From the NCBI GenBank assembly GCA_040512755.1, contig JBEVEP010000167.1, positions 1 to 13,187 on the forward strand: a stretch of DNA of 13,187 nucleotides. Direction: 5' to 3'. The position numbers and the translations under genes were made by a program. The notes below the pieces were generated by a model. It worked only from the letters and a program-made list of their open reading frames with translations. It was not told the DNA's origin and did no database searches. Numbering within the stretch: the stretch's first letter is position 1; each line of letters starts with the position of its first letter. Source of the DNA: JBEVEP01 sp040512755. GTDB taxonomy: Bacteria > Pseudomonadota > Alphaproteobacteria > Rhizobiales > Rhizobiaceae. This document shows positions 6,357 to 13,187 of the stretch, piece by piece.

Positions 6357-6764
6357 CTAGAGGTGCCGCACTTCTGCCGGGCGCGAACCCCAATCGTTGT
6401 TGAGGCCATCACAATAGGTCACCGGCGCGGCCATCAACTCGTCGATGTCTACTCCGTCGAGGCAGGCAACGTTGATGTTGAGATACTTGGCTCCCGTCAT
6501 GTTCGGAACGTCGATCCGTTCGAACGGATGCACACCGCAATGCTTGCAAAAGAGGTGGTGGGCGACCTCATTGTTGCCGCGGTAGTCCGTCAGCTCGGCT
6601 TCACCGAGGATCAGCCGAAAAGCTTCGGGCCCCACACGGACAGACCAGAGGCGCATTTTCGTACAGATTGAACAATTGCATTTCACGGTGCCCGCGCTGA
6701 TATCCAAATCCGTTTCTAAACAGACAGCCCCGCAGTGGCAGCTTCCACGATAGGTTCTGAGCAT
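6357..6764 (-). CDS. GFA-family (glutathione-dependent formaldehyde-activating enzyme-like) zinc protein
   Basis: This 135-residue cytosolic protein has the GFA/CENP-V fold signature: S-C9-H-C11-G-A, C29-N-C31-S-I-C34-T-K and F-C73-K-H-C76-G-V-H-P-F. These seven cysteines form the two zinc sites of the family. The founding member (Gfa of Paracoccus) was reported to help condense formaldehyde with glutathione, but most family members have no proven function, so I call only the family. AAGGAA lies just upstream of the ATG. No formaldehyde or glutathione-linked dehydrogenase is nearby to support a pathway. Confidence 0.85.
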   Translation of the reverse strand: MLRTYRGSCHCGAVCLETDLDISAGTVKCNCSICTKMRLWSVRVGPEAFRLILGEAELTDYRGNNEVAHHLFCKHCGVHPFERIDVPNMTGAKYLNINVACLDGVDIDELMAAPVTYCDGLNNDWGSRPAEVRHL

Positions 6765-6918
6765 CGAATTCCTTGATCAGTTTTTGGACCCGGAGTTATG
6801 TCTTTGAACCGCGCATATTGCATGACCGAAGATACGAGTCAGGCCGATGTGCTAGCGCCAAACAGCTGACGACGTGGCCTGTCGATCCATCGCATTGCCC
6901 GTCGAAGATTCCCGCTGG

Positions 6919-7167
6919 CTACCGGCAGCGAGCGGTATAGATGCGGCCATTCCGGTCCCGGTACTGGCAGTAGCCATTGCGCAGATTGCGCACCAGCAGT
7001 CCGCCTGCTGCGCCGATCGCACCGCCGACAAGCGCGCCGCCGAGATCATCGGCGATGAGACCTCCCGCCAGCGCGCCAATGCCCGCACCAGTCGCTACGT
7101 CACGCTCTGTCGTCGTGCATGCCGAGAGGGAGACAACCGTCACAAGTGCCACAATGGCTTTCTTCAT
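6919..7167 (-). CDS. Small glycine-zipper outer-membrane lipoprotein
   Basis: This 82-residue protein has a lipoprotein signal M-K-K-A-I-V-A-L followed by a lipobox L-S-A-C, so Cys17 should be lipidated. Next comes a glycine-zipper membrane segment (about 27-58) full of small residues with G-A-G-I-G-A and G-G-A-I-G-A-A-G-G. The tail C67-Q-Y-R-D-R-N-G-R-I-Y-T-A-R-C81 could close as a disulphide. This architecture is common among small envelope proteins (17 kDa antigen/SmpA-like) of rhizobia; no specific role is known. ATG 7167 was chosen because AAGGGG sits seven bases upstream and the signal peptide begins there; a longer upstream extension would bury the lipobox. Asp is absent after Cys (T-T-T follows), consistent with outer-membrane sorting. 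Confidence 0.8.
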   Translation of the reverse strand: MKKAIVALVTVVSLSACTTTERDVATGAGIGALAGGLIADDLGGALVGGAIGAAGGLLVRNLRNGYCQYRDRNGRIYTARCR

Positions 7168-7390
7168 ATCAATGCCCCTTGTTAGCGACTGATGAAATAA
7201 TGAAATCATAGGATTGGCCAGGAGTCGACTGCTCGGCGTTCGACCGATATTCCCGCTCGGTCCCGCGGGCAGTCGCGGGAGGAGCGGCCCGTCATTCGTC
7301 GCCGGACCGCCTCATTCGAATCCTCGCAGGTTACTGGCGTCGCCCTCTCGTCGCCGTTTGCACGCCGACGAGAGGGCAAGCTGAAACCAG
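7168..7390. other. 223-bp intergenic region with two perfect hairpins
   Basis: TCCCGCG (7261-7267) and CGCGGGA (7274-7280) form a 7-bp stem with a 6-base loop. GCCCTCTCGTCG (7342-7353) and CGACGAGAGGGC (7366-7377) form a perfect 12-bp stem with a 12-base loop, 13 bp past the stop of the TPR gene. The second is a likely transcript end for that gene, though no T-run follows. The promoter of the lipoprotein gene should lie here too; I could not identify it. Confidence 0.55.
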
Positions 7391-9142
7391 TCAGAGCCGT
7401 TCGAGATTCAGCATGGCGGGATCACCAAGCCAGGATTTCGAAAGCGCTTCGGCGGCTTTGCTTTGCGCGGCCGCATCGCCTCTGGCTTTGGCCGCTTGCT
7501 CGAGACCGTAGAGCGCCCAGGCGCTGCCTCGCGCCTTTTCAAGCGCGGCGTTGAACTCCTTCTCGGCCTCCTCCGGATGCCCGCTCTTGAGAAGTGCTGC
7601 GCCAAGCGACTGTCTGACCGGATAGTACCAGAACGGAGGTTCCATATAGGGGATCGTGTCCTCGACGGCGGCGGCCTTCTGCCATAGCGCGATTGCAGAA
7701 GACTCGTCTCCTTCGGCTTGCGCGGATCGCGCCAGAACCACATCGTGGGCGACCTCAAGGACCGGCCTTACCGGAACATGCCACAGATCCATCGTGGACC
7801 AATCGGTTTCCTGCAGAATCTGCTGGATGGCGTCGGCCTCCGTGCGTGCGCCCGCGGTGTCCTTCTTGGACGCGAACGCGACACCCCTTGCGTAGTGCCA
7901 CATCGCCTTCACATAGGGCGGTGCCCCGGGCGGGGCGGGCATCGCCAGGATCTTGTCGGGTTCGGCATATTGTGCCCAGGCGAAGTACGGAGCGGCCTTC
8001 ACCGGCTGCGCGATCGGTACCGCGCTCGCGATCTCATTGCTCAGCCATTTGTCGAGCTTGTCGGCCTCGGCCAGCACGGTCTTTGAATCACCGAGCAGTT
8101 GCGCCGAAATGAGAACAAAGTGGATGTTGTGCGAGTAATAGCCAATCGGATAGACGCCGACCGCGCCGGTCTGCGCGATGTAGGTTTCGTCGACCTTGGA
8201 GGCGGCTTTGTTGGATTCGAGCGAATCCACGTAGCGGCCAATGCGATGATAGATATGGCTGGGCATATGGACGATGTGCCCGGCGCCAGGCATCAACGCC
8301 GCGAGCCGGTCGGCATAGGGCTCGGCGCGCTCCGGCCGGTCGGACGCTTCCACCAGATGAATGTAGAGGTGCATCGCGCCAGGGTGCTCAGGGTTCTTTG
8401 CCAGAACGCCCTCAAGCCGTTTCTGGATATCGGCAGCACGCCCTCTGGGTAGCTTGCCGCCGGGCTCCCAGTAATCCCATGGCTGGGTGTCCATTCCTGC
8501 TTCGGCGGCGAGTACCGCAAGCTCCAGATCGTCTGGATATTTGTCCGAGAGCGCGGCTGTCGCGTCGGCAAAAGCAGCGTCGAGCGCGGTGCGCTCCGCT
8601 GCCGGATCGTCCGAATATCGCGTGGCCACCGCTTCTATAATGGCCTTTTCCTTGTCGCTGGCTCCGGCAGATAGTTCCTGAGCTTTTCGAATGGCGGCAA
8701 ACGCCGGGGGATTTGCCTCAGGCGCCATCGGCACATTGATGTTCGGACCGAGCACCAACGCCTCGGCGGCAAAGCACATGGCGCAAGCAGGATCGAGACG
8801 CTGCGCTTTTCGGAAGGCGCGTCTCGCCTCCGCGTGGTTGAAGTTGGCGGCCAGCTTGAGCCCCTGATCGAAATAGCTCTGAGCCTCGCTGCTCTTTGTC
8901 GTGACCGGATAGGTCAGGGAACCGAGATCGTTCCACAGCGGAGGATCGGCGTCCTCATAGGCTTTCATCGCCTCGGCGGAGAGCGCTTGTGCGGGGAGGT
9001 TGGCGACGATGCAATGGGCGGCAGCCGCGATGGCCCGGGGAACCTCTGCGACCGAAAAGTTTGCCGCGGCCGCCCCGGCCCCGAAGCCGACCAGCATGAG
9101 AGTGGGCAATCCTGCAGGTGGCAGGAAACTATGGAATTTCAT
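7391..9142 (-). CDS. Exported tetratricopeptide-repeat protein of unknown function
   Basis: This is a 583-residue protein with an N-terminal hydrophobic leader (about 10-28, A-G-A-A-A-A-N), so it is probably periplasmic or anchored. Degenerate TPR helix pairs run through the rest: one around 83-116 ending L-D-P-A, one at 235-285, one at 335-365 and a classic pair at 505-560. Two clusters stand out: C120-A-M-C123 inside the first TPR, and H289-I-V-H292-M-P-S-H296-I-Y-H299, preceded by H258/H262 and followed by H338/H341. I recall the M-P-S-H-I segment from a widespread but uncharacterised TPR family. The ATG at 9142 is preceded by GGAGG at five bases; upstream in-frame codons give an unlikely N-terminus. 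It is the third of three co-directional envelope genes. TPR modules bind proteins; metal binding is speculation. Confidence 0.75.
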   Translation of the reverse strand: MKFHSFLPPAGLPTLMLVGFGAGAAAANFSVAEVPRAIAAAAHCIVANLPAQALSAEAMKAYEDADPPLWNDLGSLTYPVTTKSSEAQSYFDQGLKLAANFNHAEARRAFRKAQRLDPACAMCFAAEALVLGPNINVPMAPEANPPAFAAIRKAQELSAGASDKEKAIIEAVATRYSDDPAAERTALDAAFADATAALSDKYPDDLELAVLAAEAGMDTQPWDYWEPGGKLPRGRAADIQKRLEGVLAKNPEHPGAMHLYIHLVEASDRPERAEPYADRLAALMPGAGHIVHMPSHIYHRIGRYVDSLESNKAASKVDETYIAQTGAVGVYPIGYYSHNIHFVLISAQLLGDSKTVLAEADKLDKWLSNEIASAVPIAQPVKAAPYFAWAQYAEPDKILAMPAPPGAPPYVKAMWHYARGVAFASKKDTAGARTEADAIQQILQETDWSTMDLWHVPVRPVLEVAHDVVLARSAQAEGDESSAIALWQKAAAVEDTIPYMEPPFWYYPVRQSLGAALLKSGHPEEAEKEFNAALEKARGSAWALYGLEQAAKARGDAAAQSKAAEALSKSWLGDPAMLNLERL

Positions 9143-9372
9143 GCGAACCTCCATTGTTTGTTCGGCCGTTGGAGATCGGCCACGCAATGAACGTGGCGTT
9201 ACGCTCGCGGCTGCCGACACATGTCTGACGTCGGCCTTCCAGCCTTCATGACGATACATCGAACCTGTCGTCCACGCCGCCGGATGTACGCTGCGCCTGT
9301 TTCAGCCGTTTGTCTGGCACGCCGGAGAAGTGTTTCGATTGTTTCGCCAGACCCCGCCGGCTGTAAGGCGGG
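9143..9372. other. 230-bp gap between the membrane-protein and TPR genes
   Basis: No gene is convincing here. CCCGCC (9353-9358) pairs with GGCGGG (9367-9372) in a hairpin that immediately follows the stop of the membrane-protein gene. The gap is long enough to hold a separate promoter for the TPR gene, so the two may not share one transcript. Confidence 0.4.
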
Positions 9373-9882
9373 CTATGAAGAACGAAGCGAAGCGGGAATG
9401 GCGCCGAGTGCATGTCTTACCCTGCTGAAGCCCATCATCATCCCGGCCAGATAGATCGCGATGAACAGAGCTTGCGCGAGCAGCCACGCGTTCTTTCCTG
9501 CGGCAACCGGCGCGTAGTAAAAAGCCGGCCAGATTGCATCGAACACAAAGTAGCCGGGGTAGCCGACGGCGAAGACCCCGAGCAGGCCAACGATGCATAA
9601 CCACAGCGCCGTCGCGTTTTCGCCATGCTGGTCGCTTTCGGTTATCCGCGCGGCAACCATTTGCGTGAGCCCTAGCGCCACCATTCCCAGGCCCCCGGCT
9701 TGCACCGCGGCCACCGAAAGCGTCCACGGGCACGCCCACCACAAGGAGATGTTCTGTATGAACAACTCGCCGGTTGGCCAGCGTGCGCCGATGCAATAGT
9801 GCGCGACGATACCGAAGGTCAGGAAAACGCCGAAGATGAACAGGCCGAGGCCCCACTTCGCGAAGCGAGCACCTTGTTCCAT
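9373..9882 (-). CDS. Four-helix integral membrane protein, unrecognised family
   Basis: This 169-residue protein shows four hydrophobic segments at about 10-28, 47-77, 92-116 and 131-152. A polar loop at 79-91 (R-I-T-E-S-D-Q-H-G-E-N) separates two halves. Aromatic and Cys-containing segments stand out: A-H-Y-C-I-G (27-32), L-W-W-A-C-P-W (47-53) and F-V-F-D-A-I-W-P-A-F-Y-Y (112-123). I do not recognise the family. The layout would suit a small redox- or quinone-linked inner-membrane protein, but no haem or iron-sulphur motif is present. ATG 9882 has GAGAGG six bases upstream. It lies 103 bp after the DUF1254 gene on the same strand, with a copy of the palindromic repeat between them. Confidence 0.72.
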   Translation of the reverse strand: MEQGARFAKWGLGLFIFGVFLTFGIVAHYCIGARWPTGELFIQNISLWWACPWTLSVAAVQAGGLGMVALGLTQMVAARITESDQHGENATALWLCIVGLLGVFAVGYPGYFVFDAIWPAFYYAPVAAGKNAWLLAQALFIAIYLAGMMMGFSRVRHALGAIPASLRSS

Positions 9883-9921
9883 TTGTATCCTCTCTGCCTT
9901 GGAGTCCTTTTGCAGCAGCAA

Positions 9922-9988
9922 CCGCTCTAACTCTTTGCTTCAACACAATTCCGGACGGAAACCGGTTCCCACTTCCTGGAACTGCTTA
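9922..9988 (-). repeat. Rhizobiales-type short palindromic intergenic repeat, copy 2
   Basis: It aligns along its whole length with the element at 4730-4800, in the same orientation, with about three deleted bases and a few substitutions. Outer arms are CAATTCC (9946-9952) and GGAACTG (9978-9984, one mismatch). The inner palindrome is shortened to GGAA-ACCGG-TTCC but stays pairable. As with copy 1, its right end coincides with a stop codon, here TAA of the DUF1254 gene (9986-9988). Confidence 0.8.
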
Positions 9989-11398
9989 TGGGGTGGTAAC
10001 CTTCTCCACATCAGGCAGCACCCATTTCTTTTCGAAGAATTCTTTGGTCGGCCCATAGACCCGGAACATGAGCTCGAAACCACGCTTCGGGTCAGTCGGC
10101 ACCCAATTTGTCTCTTTCCCGGCGGGCGACTCCGGTGCGAAGAAGACGTCAGCCGAACCGTCGGCATTCTTCTGCAGGTCGGCAGCGTTTGACCCGCGGC
10201 TGGCGCGGTCCATGTTCTTGATCAGCGCATGGGTCTGGCGATCATAGGCAGTTACGGACCAATATTGCTCGACGGGAGCGTCCGCCGGCACGTGAAGGCG
10301 ATACGCCTTCGCCCCATCAAAACCTTCGCCATCTTTGTCGCGGATCGAAATCAGGTAAAACTGCGCCATTCCCGGTCGCTTGATCGCGATGTAACCGTAG
10401 GTATAGAGCAGCGCCCTCGCGTCGACGGCATACTTGCCGGGATCCGCATACCCCGTCCCCTGTCCCTCAATGGCCTCCTGGAGAGTTGGATATGTCCAGT
10501 GGCTGTTCGGGAAGAATGGCGGGAAGCCGGCATCGTAGCGCATCTCCAATAGCGCCTGTGCCTCGCCGATGGCGGAGTTCAAGGCCGCCTTGGTCTCCTC
10601 GCTCTGCGCGAACGGTTTGCCCTTCTCGATGCCGATCGTGCGGAGCTGGTCGATCATCGCGCGGTCGCGTTCGATCCACGGCTCGCTCTGAACGACGCGG
10701 TCGAGGTTCTCGAAGAAGCTCGCGTCGTAGCGGATGGTGCTATCGTATTCGACATCCTTGACGTCGGTGAACACCGTTTCCGGAGGAGCCGCTGCCCGCG
10801 ACAGCGGGTAGAGCTTCACGCGCTTGCCGTAGGCGATCGACGTTGCGACATCCTGCTCGCTATGACTCTTCATATTCGAACGCAGCAGGGCATAACCGCT
10901 GTATGTATCGGACTTCAGAACGGTGTAGCCGTCGGGGATTGGCTCGTCGTATCCGGGCGGCACGATCACGAATTTCCCGCCTGCCCCCTTATCGAGCCCG
11001 AGCAGTCCTACGTCTTCGAGTGCCGTCTGCCATACGGTCACGATATTGCCGGTCAGGGAGGCCTTCGCGTCGCCCGGCGGAATGTCGAATACGATCGGCC
11101 CGATATCCTTCATGTCGAAGAAAGCCATGAAGTATATGGCGTCTGGGTTGGGCGTCAGTGTCTGGTTCCGGTAGTCGAGCGGACGGCCCCAATAGATCAC
11201 CTCGTTCACTTTGCCAGTCGTCTTGGTCAGCATTTCCTGGCGCATCAGGTCAGTGTTCACCGCCGACATGCCCCACAAGACCGCTTCGACCGCACGGCGT
11301 TCAATGGCGCGCCGCTCAAGTTCTTCAGGAGAGAGGGTCTGAGCATTCGCAAATGAAGCGCCGATCAGCGCGAGTGCGGCGAGAATGAATCGGATCAT
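9986..11398 (-). CDS. Secreted DUF1254/DUF1214 domain protein
   Basis: This 470-residue protein has a clear signal peptide (1-19, ending A-N-A before Q-T-L-S), so it is exported. The N-terminal DUF1254 region (about 35-200) includes I-Y-W-G-R-P-L-D-Y-R-N-Q-T-L-T-P-N-P-D (68-86). The C-terminal DUF1214 region (about 345-455) includes Y-W-S-V-T-A-Y-D (379-386), the acidic D-G-S-A-D-V-F-F strand and N-W-V-P-T-D (431-436), followed by F-R-V-Y-G-P. These marks are highly characteristic of the family. No activity is firmly established for it as far as I know, and the genes often occur near other envelope proteins. A GGAAAG ribosome site lies four bases before the ATG. The leader holds a 7-bp hairpin. 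Its TAA stop is provided where repeat copy 2 begins. Confidence 0.88.
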   Translation of the reverse strand: MIRFILAALALIGASFANAQTLSPEELERRAIERRAVEAVLWGMSAVNTDLMRQEMLTKTTGKVNEVIYWGRPLDYRNQTLTPNPDAIYFMAFFDMKDIGPIVFDIPPGDAKASLTGNIVTVWQTALEDVGLLGLDKGAGGKFVIVPPGYDEPIPDGYTVLKSDTYSGYALLRSNMKSHSEQDVATSIAYGKRVKLYPLSRAAAPPETVFTDVKDVEYDSTIRYDASFFENLDRVVQSEPWIERDRAMIDQLRTIGIEKGKPFAQSEETKAALNSAIGEAQALLEMRYDAGFPPFFPNSHWTYPTLQEAIEGQGTGYADPGKYAVDARALLYTYGYIAIKRPGMAQFYLISIRDKDGEGFDGAKAYRLHVPADAPVEQYWSVTAYDRQTHALIKNMDRASRGSNAADLQKNADGSADVFFAPESPAGKETNWVPTDPKRGFELMFRVYGPTKEFFEKKWVLPDVEKVTTP

Positions 11399-11607
11399 GG
11401 TTCTTTCCGTTCCGGGTCGATCGCACGAGACAGCTTCCGTCGCGGAGCGACGGATCGGAAGTTCCTAACGGTAGCCGTATTGGACGTCCTACGCGACAAT
11501 CGAAGCTAGGGATCGCGAACAATTGTATAAACGTCTCAAGAAGCCGATTTGCCTAATGTCCCGTGCCCGCTTCGAAGCGCGCGGATTGTCCGATCGAGGA
11601 AGCGGGG
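11399..11607. other. Intergenic region between hutC and the DUF1254 gene
   Basis: Just after the hutC stop, CCCGCTTC (11566-11573) and GAAGCGGG (11599-11606) form an 8-bp stem with a 25-base loop, a possible transcript end. CCGTCGC (11437-11443) and GCGACGG (11447-11453) form a perfect 7-bp hairpin in the DUF1254 leader. An AT-rich ACAATTGTATAA stretch (11519-11530), read on the minus strand as TTATACAATTGT, could supply a -10 box; no good -35 is spaced correctly. Confidence 0.45.
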
Positions 11608-12372
11608 CTAACCCTGTGAGGGTTTGAAGCTGGCAACCAACGCGTGGCTGTCTCCCGCATAAATCAGCCGGACATAGGTGACCGGGCGGTCGGCGGTCCA
11701 CGTCCGGCGTTCGATGAACAGGCAAGCCGTTCCTTCTGCAATCCCAAGCGCCTGCGCCGTCTCCCTTTCCGCATTCGCCGCGCGGATGGTGTGCTCGGCC
11801 GCGCTCCACGGCACGCGGCTTACGAGCCATGGGCCCGGCGCCATTTCGTCGAAGCTCTCGTTGGCAGCTTCCGGCACTGCAACCAGGCTGATCAGGCGCT
11901 GTTCCAGGCAGAACGGTCGATCGCCGGCAAAATGACGGCACGACAGTTCAAGCACGGGGCTCGAAATCGTCAGGTCGAGCTGCGCGAGGTCGGCGCGTGT
12001 CGCTTTGCGTTCCCGGCGTGCGCGCAACTCATACCGGTAGGGCAGGCCGAGCGCCTGTACCTCGGCCTTGATGTCGTGGATTTCGAGCACGGCGGACTGC
12101 AGTTGCGGGCGGCGAACGAAACTGCCCGAACGCCGCCGACGCTCGATCAGCCCGGCCTTGGCGAGCTGCGAAAGCGCCTTGTTGACCGTCATGCGGGAGC
12201 ATCTGTAGGTGGCGCTCAGCTCATGCTCGAAGGGAATGCGGTACCCGGGCGGCCACTCGCCGGAGAGAATGCGGTCGCGGATATCGCCGAGAATCCGCTG
12301 GTAGAGCGACACAGGCTCACCAACCGCTTCCTCCGCTTCCAGGAATTGTATGTCGGCCATTTCGCGACTCAT
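11608..12372 (-). CDS. hutC: GntR-family histidine utilisation repressor HutC
   Basis: This 254-residue regulator has an N-terminal GntR winged helix (about 22-87; Y-Q-R-I-L-G-D-I-R-D-R-I-L-S-G-E-W, then the recognition helix R-C-S-R-M-T-V-N-K-A-L at 57-69 and wing R-R-R-S-G-S-F-V). A UTRA effector domain follows (about 105-245), with S-S-P-V-L-E-L-S-C-R-H and P-V-T-Y-V-R-L-I-Y-A-G. This is the HutC subfamily, which represses hut genes and is relieved by urocanate (known in Pseudomonas and enterics). Adjacency to hutF supports the name. It begins 26 bp after hutF and would be co-transcribed, so control is probably autogenous through an operator upstream of hutF outside the window. The start is uncertain: ATG 12372 and ATG 12360 are both usable and neither has a clear Shine-Dalgarno sequence. 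Confidence 0.87.
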   Translation of the reverse strand: MSREMADIQFLEAEEAVGEPVSLYQRILGDIRDRILSGEWPPGYRIPFEHELSATYRCSRMTVNKALSQLAKAGLIERRRRSGSFVRRPQLQSAVLEIHDIKAEVQALGLPYRYELRARRERKATRADLAQLDLTISSPVLELSCRHFAGDRPFCLEQRLISLVAVPEAANESFDEMAPGPWLVSRVPWSAAEHTIRAANAERETAQALGIAEGTACLFIERRTWTADRPVTYVRLIYAGDSHALVASFKPSQG

Positions 12373-12398
12373 CAAGCAGCGCGCAAGGGAACGTTACC

Positions 12399-13187
12399 CT
12401 ATGCTGTGGCGAGTTCCATCATTGTCGCGCGAAATTTCGCGGCGATCTCGTCCCTTTGATAGTGACGCCCATCCTCGACCAGCTTCCTTCCGCGCACCCA
12501 AACGCAGTCCACCCGGCTGCCTGCCGCGAAGATCCAGGCGTCGAGGATAGCGTCGCCCGCCTTCCCGGCAAGCGAAGGATGACTTCCGTCAAGCGAGACA
12601 AAATCCGCCGGTGCTCCGGTCGCGATCTGGGAGTCGCCCGCGCCGAGCGCCGCAGCGCCGCCCACGAGAGCTGCATCAAGCAGAGCTCGGCCAGTGGAAC
12701 CACCTGCAAGGGCAAGCACGTTGCGTGCGCGATGTGCCAGCCGTTGGGAATATTCGAGCTGGCGCAATTCGTCCGCGATGCCGATCAGGATGTTGGAGTC
12801 CGAGCCGATACCGTAGCGACCCCCATGCCCGACGAATTGCGGAGCCGGGAAGGTACCGTCTCCAAGATTGGCTTCGGTGATCGGGCAGAGCCCGGCGACG
12901 GCGCCACTGGCGGCCAGACGCCTCGACTCCTCGTCAGTCATGTGGGTGGCGTGGATCAGGCACCAGCGCCGGTCGACATCCGCATTCGACAGCAGCCACT
13001 CGACCGGACGCGTGCCGGACCAAAGGATGCAGTCCTCGACCTCCTTTACTTGCTCGGCGGCATGGATGTGGATCGGCGCGTCACCCGCCATGGCAGCGAC
13101 TATTGCAAGTTCTTCCGGCGTGACAGCGCGCAGGCTATGCGGCGCAACACCGACGACCGAACCCTCAACCTTGCCTGCCGCCGCACG
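12399..13187 (-). CDS. hutF: Formimidoylglutamate deiminase HutF, C-terminal part (cut by window edge)
   Basis: The frame runs open to the window edge, giving 262 C-terminal residues of an amidohydrolase of about 450. HutF hydrolyses N-formimino-L-glutamate to N-formyl-L-glutamate and ammonia, the step that commits histidine breakdown to the five-step route. Visible active-site pieces are P-I-H-I-H-A-A-E-Q (the metal His and catalytic Glu; visible residues 38-46), L-I-H-A-T-H-M, G-L-C-P-I-T-E-A-N-L-G-D-G and G-S-D-S-N with the metal-bound Asp. Upstream residues G-V-A-P-H-S-L-R-A-V also fit HutF. An internal ATG at 13091 is not the start, since family sequence continues upstream of it. Short spacing to hutC indicates an operon. 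The N-terminal zinc His pair lies outside the window. Confidence 0.9.
   Translation of the reverse strand, partial: RAAAGKVEGSVVGVAPHSLRAVTPEELAIVAAMAGDAPIHIHAAEQVKEVEDCILWSGTRPVEWLLSNADVDRRWCLIHATHMTDEESRRLAASGAVAGLCPITEANLGDGTFPAPQFVGHGGRYGIGSDSNILIGIADELRQLEYSQRLAHRARNVLALAGGSTGRALLDAALVGGAAALGAGDSQIATGAPADFVSLDGSHPSLAGKAGDAILDAWIFAAGSRVDCVWVRGRKLVEDGRHYQRDEIAAKFRATMMELATA

Noticed and set aside
6112..6360. Possible 82-residue plus-strand gene in the gap before the dehydrogenase
   Set aside because: No ribosome site, no hydrophobic or family pattern, and it overlaps the nested inverted repeat.
9302..9946. A 214-codon minus-strand frame overlapping the membrane-protein gene
   Set aside because: Arg-rich out-of-frame translation; the neighbouring frame gives four clean transmembrane helices with a good ribosome site.
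11519..11534. TTGTATAA stretch as a HutC operator
   Set aside because: It lies downstream of hutC and lacks the symmetric TGTATATACA-like core; at best a -10 box for the DUF1254 gene.
11644..12459. A 271-codon plus-strand open frame opposite hutC
   Set aside because: Antisense shadow of a well-supported HutC with complete winged-helix and UTRA domains.

Overview
The window is high-GC, densely coding DNA that reads as a Rhizobiales (alphaproteobacterial) chromosome or large replicon. Support for this comes from an AztABC-type zinc importer with a divergent Zur-family regulator, a PcaD-like lactonase of rhizobial type, HutF/HutC histidine catabolism, and two copies of a short palindromic AATTCC...GGAATT element of a kind familiar between rhizobial genes. 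This taxonomic reading is inference. All genes lie on the minus strand except zur and ridA. I see no tRNA, rRNA, CRISPR array, insertion sequence or phage gene.

Layout. (1) 1-416: N-terminal part of a pcaD-like 3-oxoadipate enol-lactonase, cut by the window edge. (2) 504-3197: aztC, aztB and aztA, a tight high-affinity zinc ABC importer operon read leftward. It diverges from a Zur-type Fur-family regulator (3335-3730). The 137 bp between them carry two copies of an AT-rich motif exactly 30 bp apart, one filling the spacer of a good -35/-10 pair for aztA. (3) 3888-4232: a RidA-family protein, convergent with (4) 4319-6060, a secreted PQQ-type sugar dehydrogenase and a small c-type cytochrome, a plausible periplasmic electron-transfer pair. 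(5) 6357-7167: a GFA-family zinc protein and a small glycine-zipper lipoprotein. (6) 7391-11398: three co-directional genes for exported or membrane proteins: a DUF1254/DUF1214 protein, a four-helix membrane protein I do not recognise, and a large secreted TPR protein with conserved-looking Cys/His clusters. (7) 11608-13187: hutC repressor and the C-terminal part of hutF, the end of a histidine-utilisation operon.

How parts work together. Zur with bound zinc should shut off aztABC. When zinc falls, AztC captures Zn(II) in the periplasm and AztB/AztA move it inward. HutF turns formiminoglutamate into formylglutamate, and HutC senses a histidine-pathway intermediate (usually urocanate). The dehydrogenase would pass electrons to the cytochrome. 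The DUF1254/membrane/TPR group is the part whose job is really unknown. Most other content is ordinary metabolism, and I do not see a clear new defence or mobile system. The most useful observations are the operator architecture at aztA/zur, the paired repeat element that coincides with stop codons, and the uncharacterised envelope gene group.
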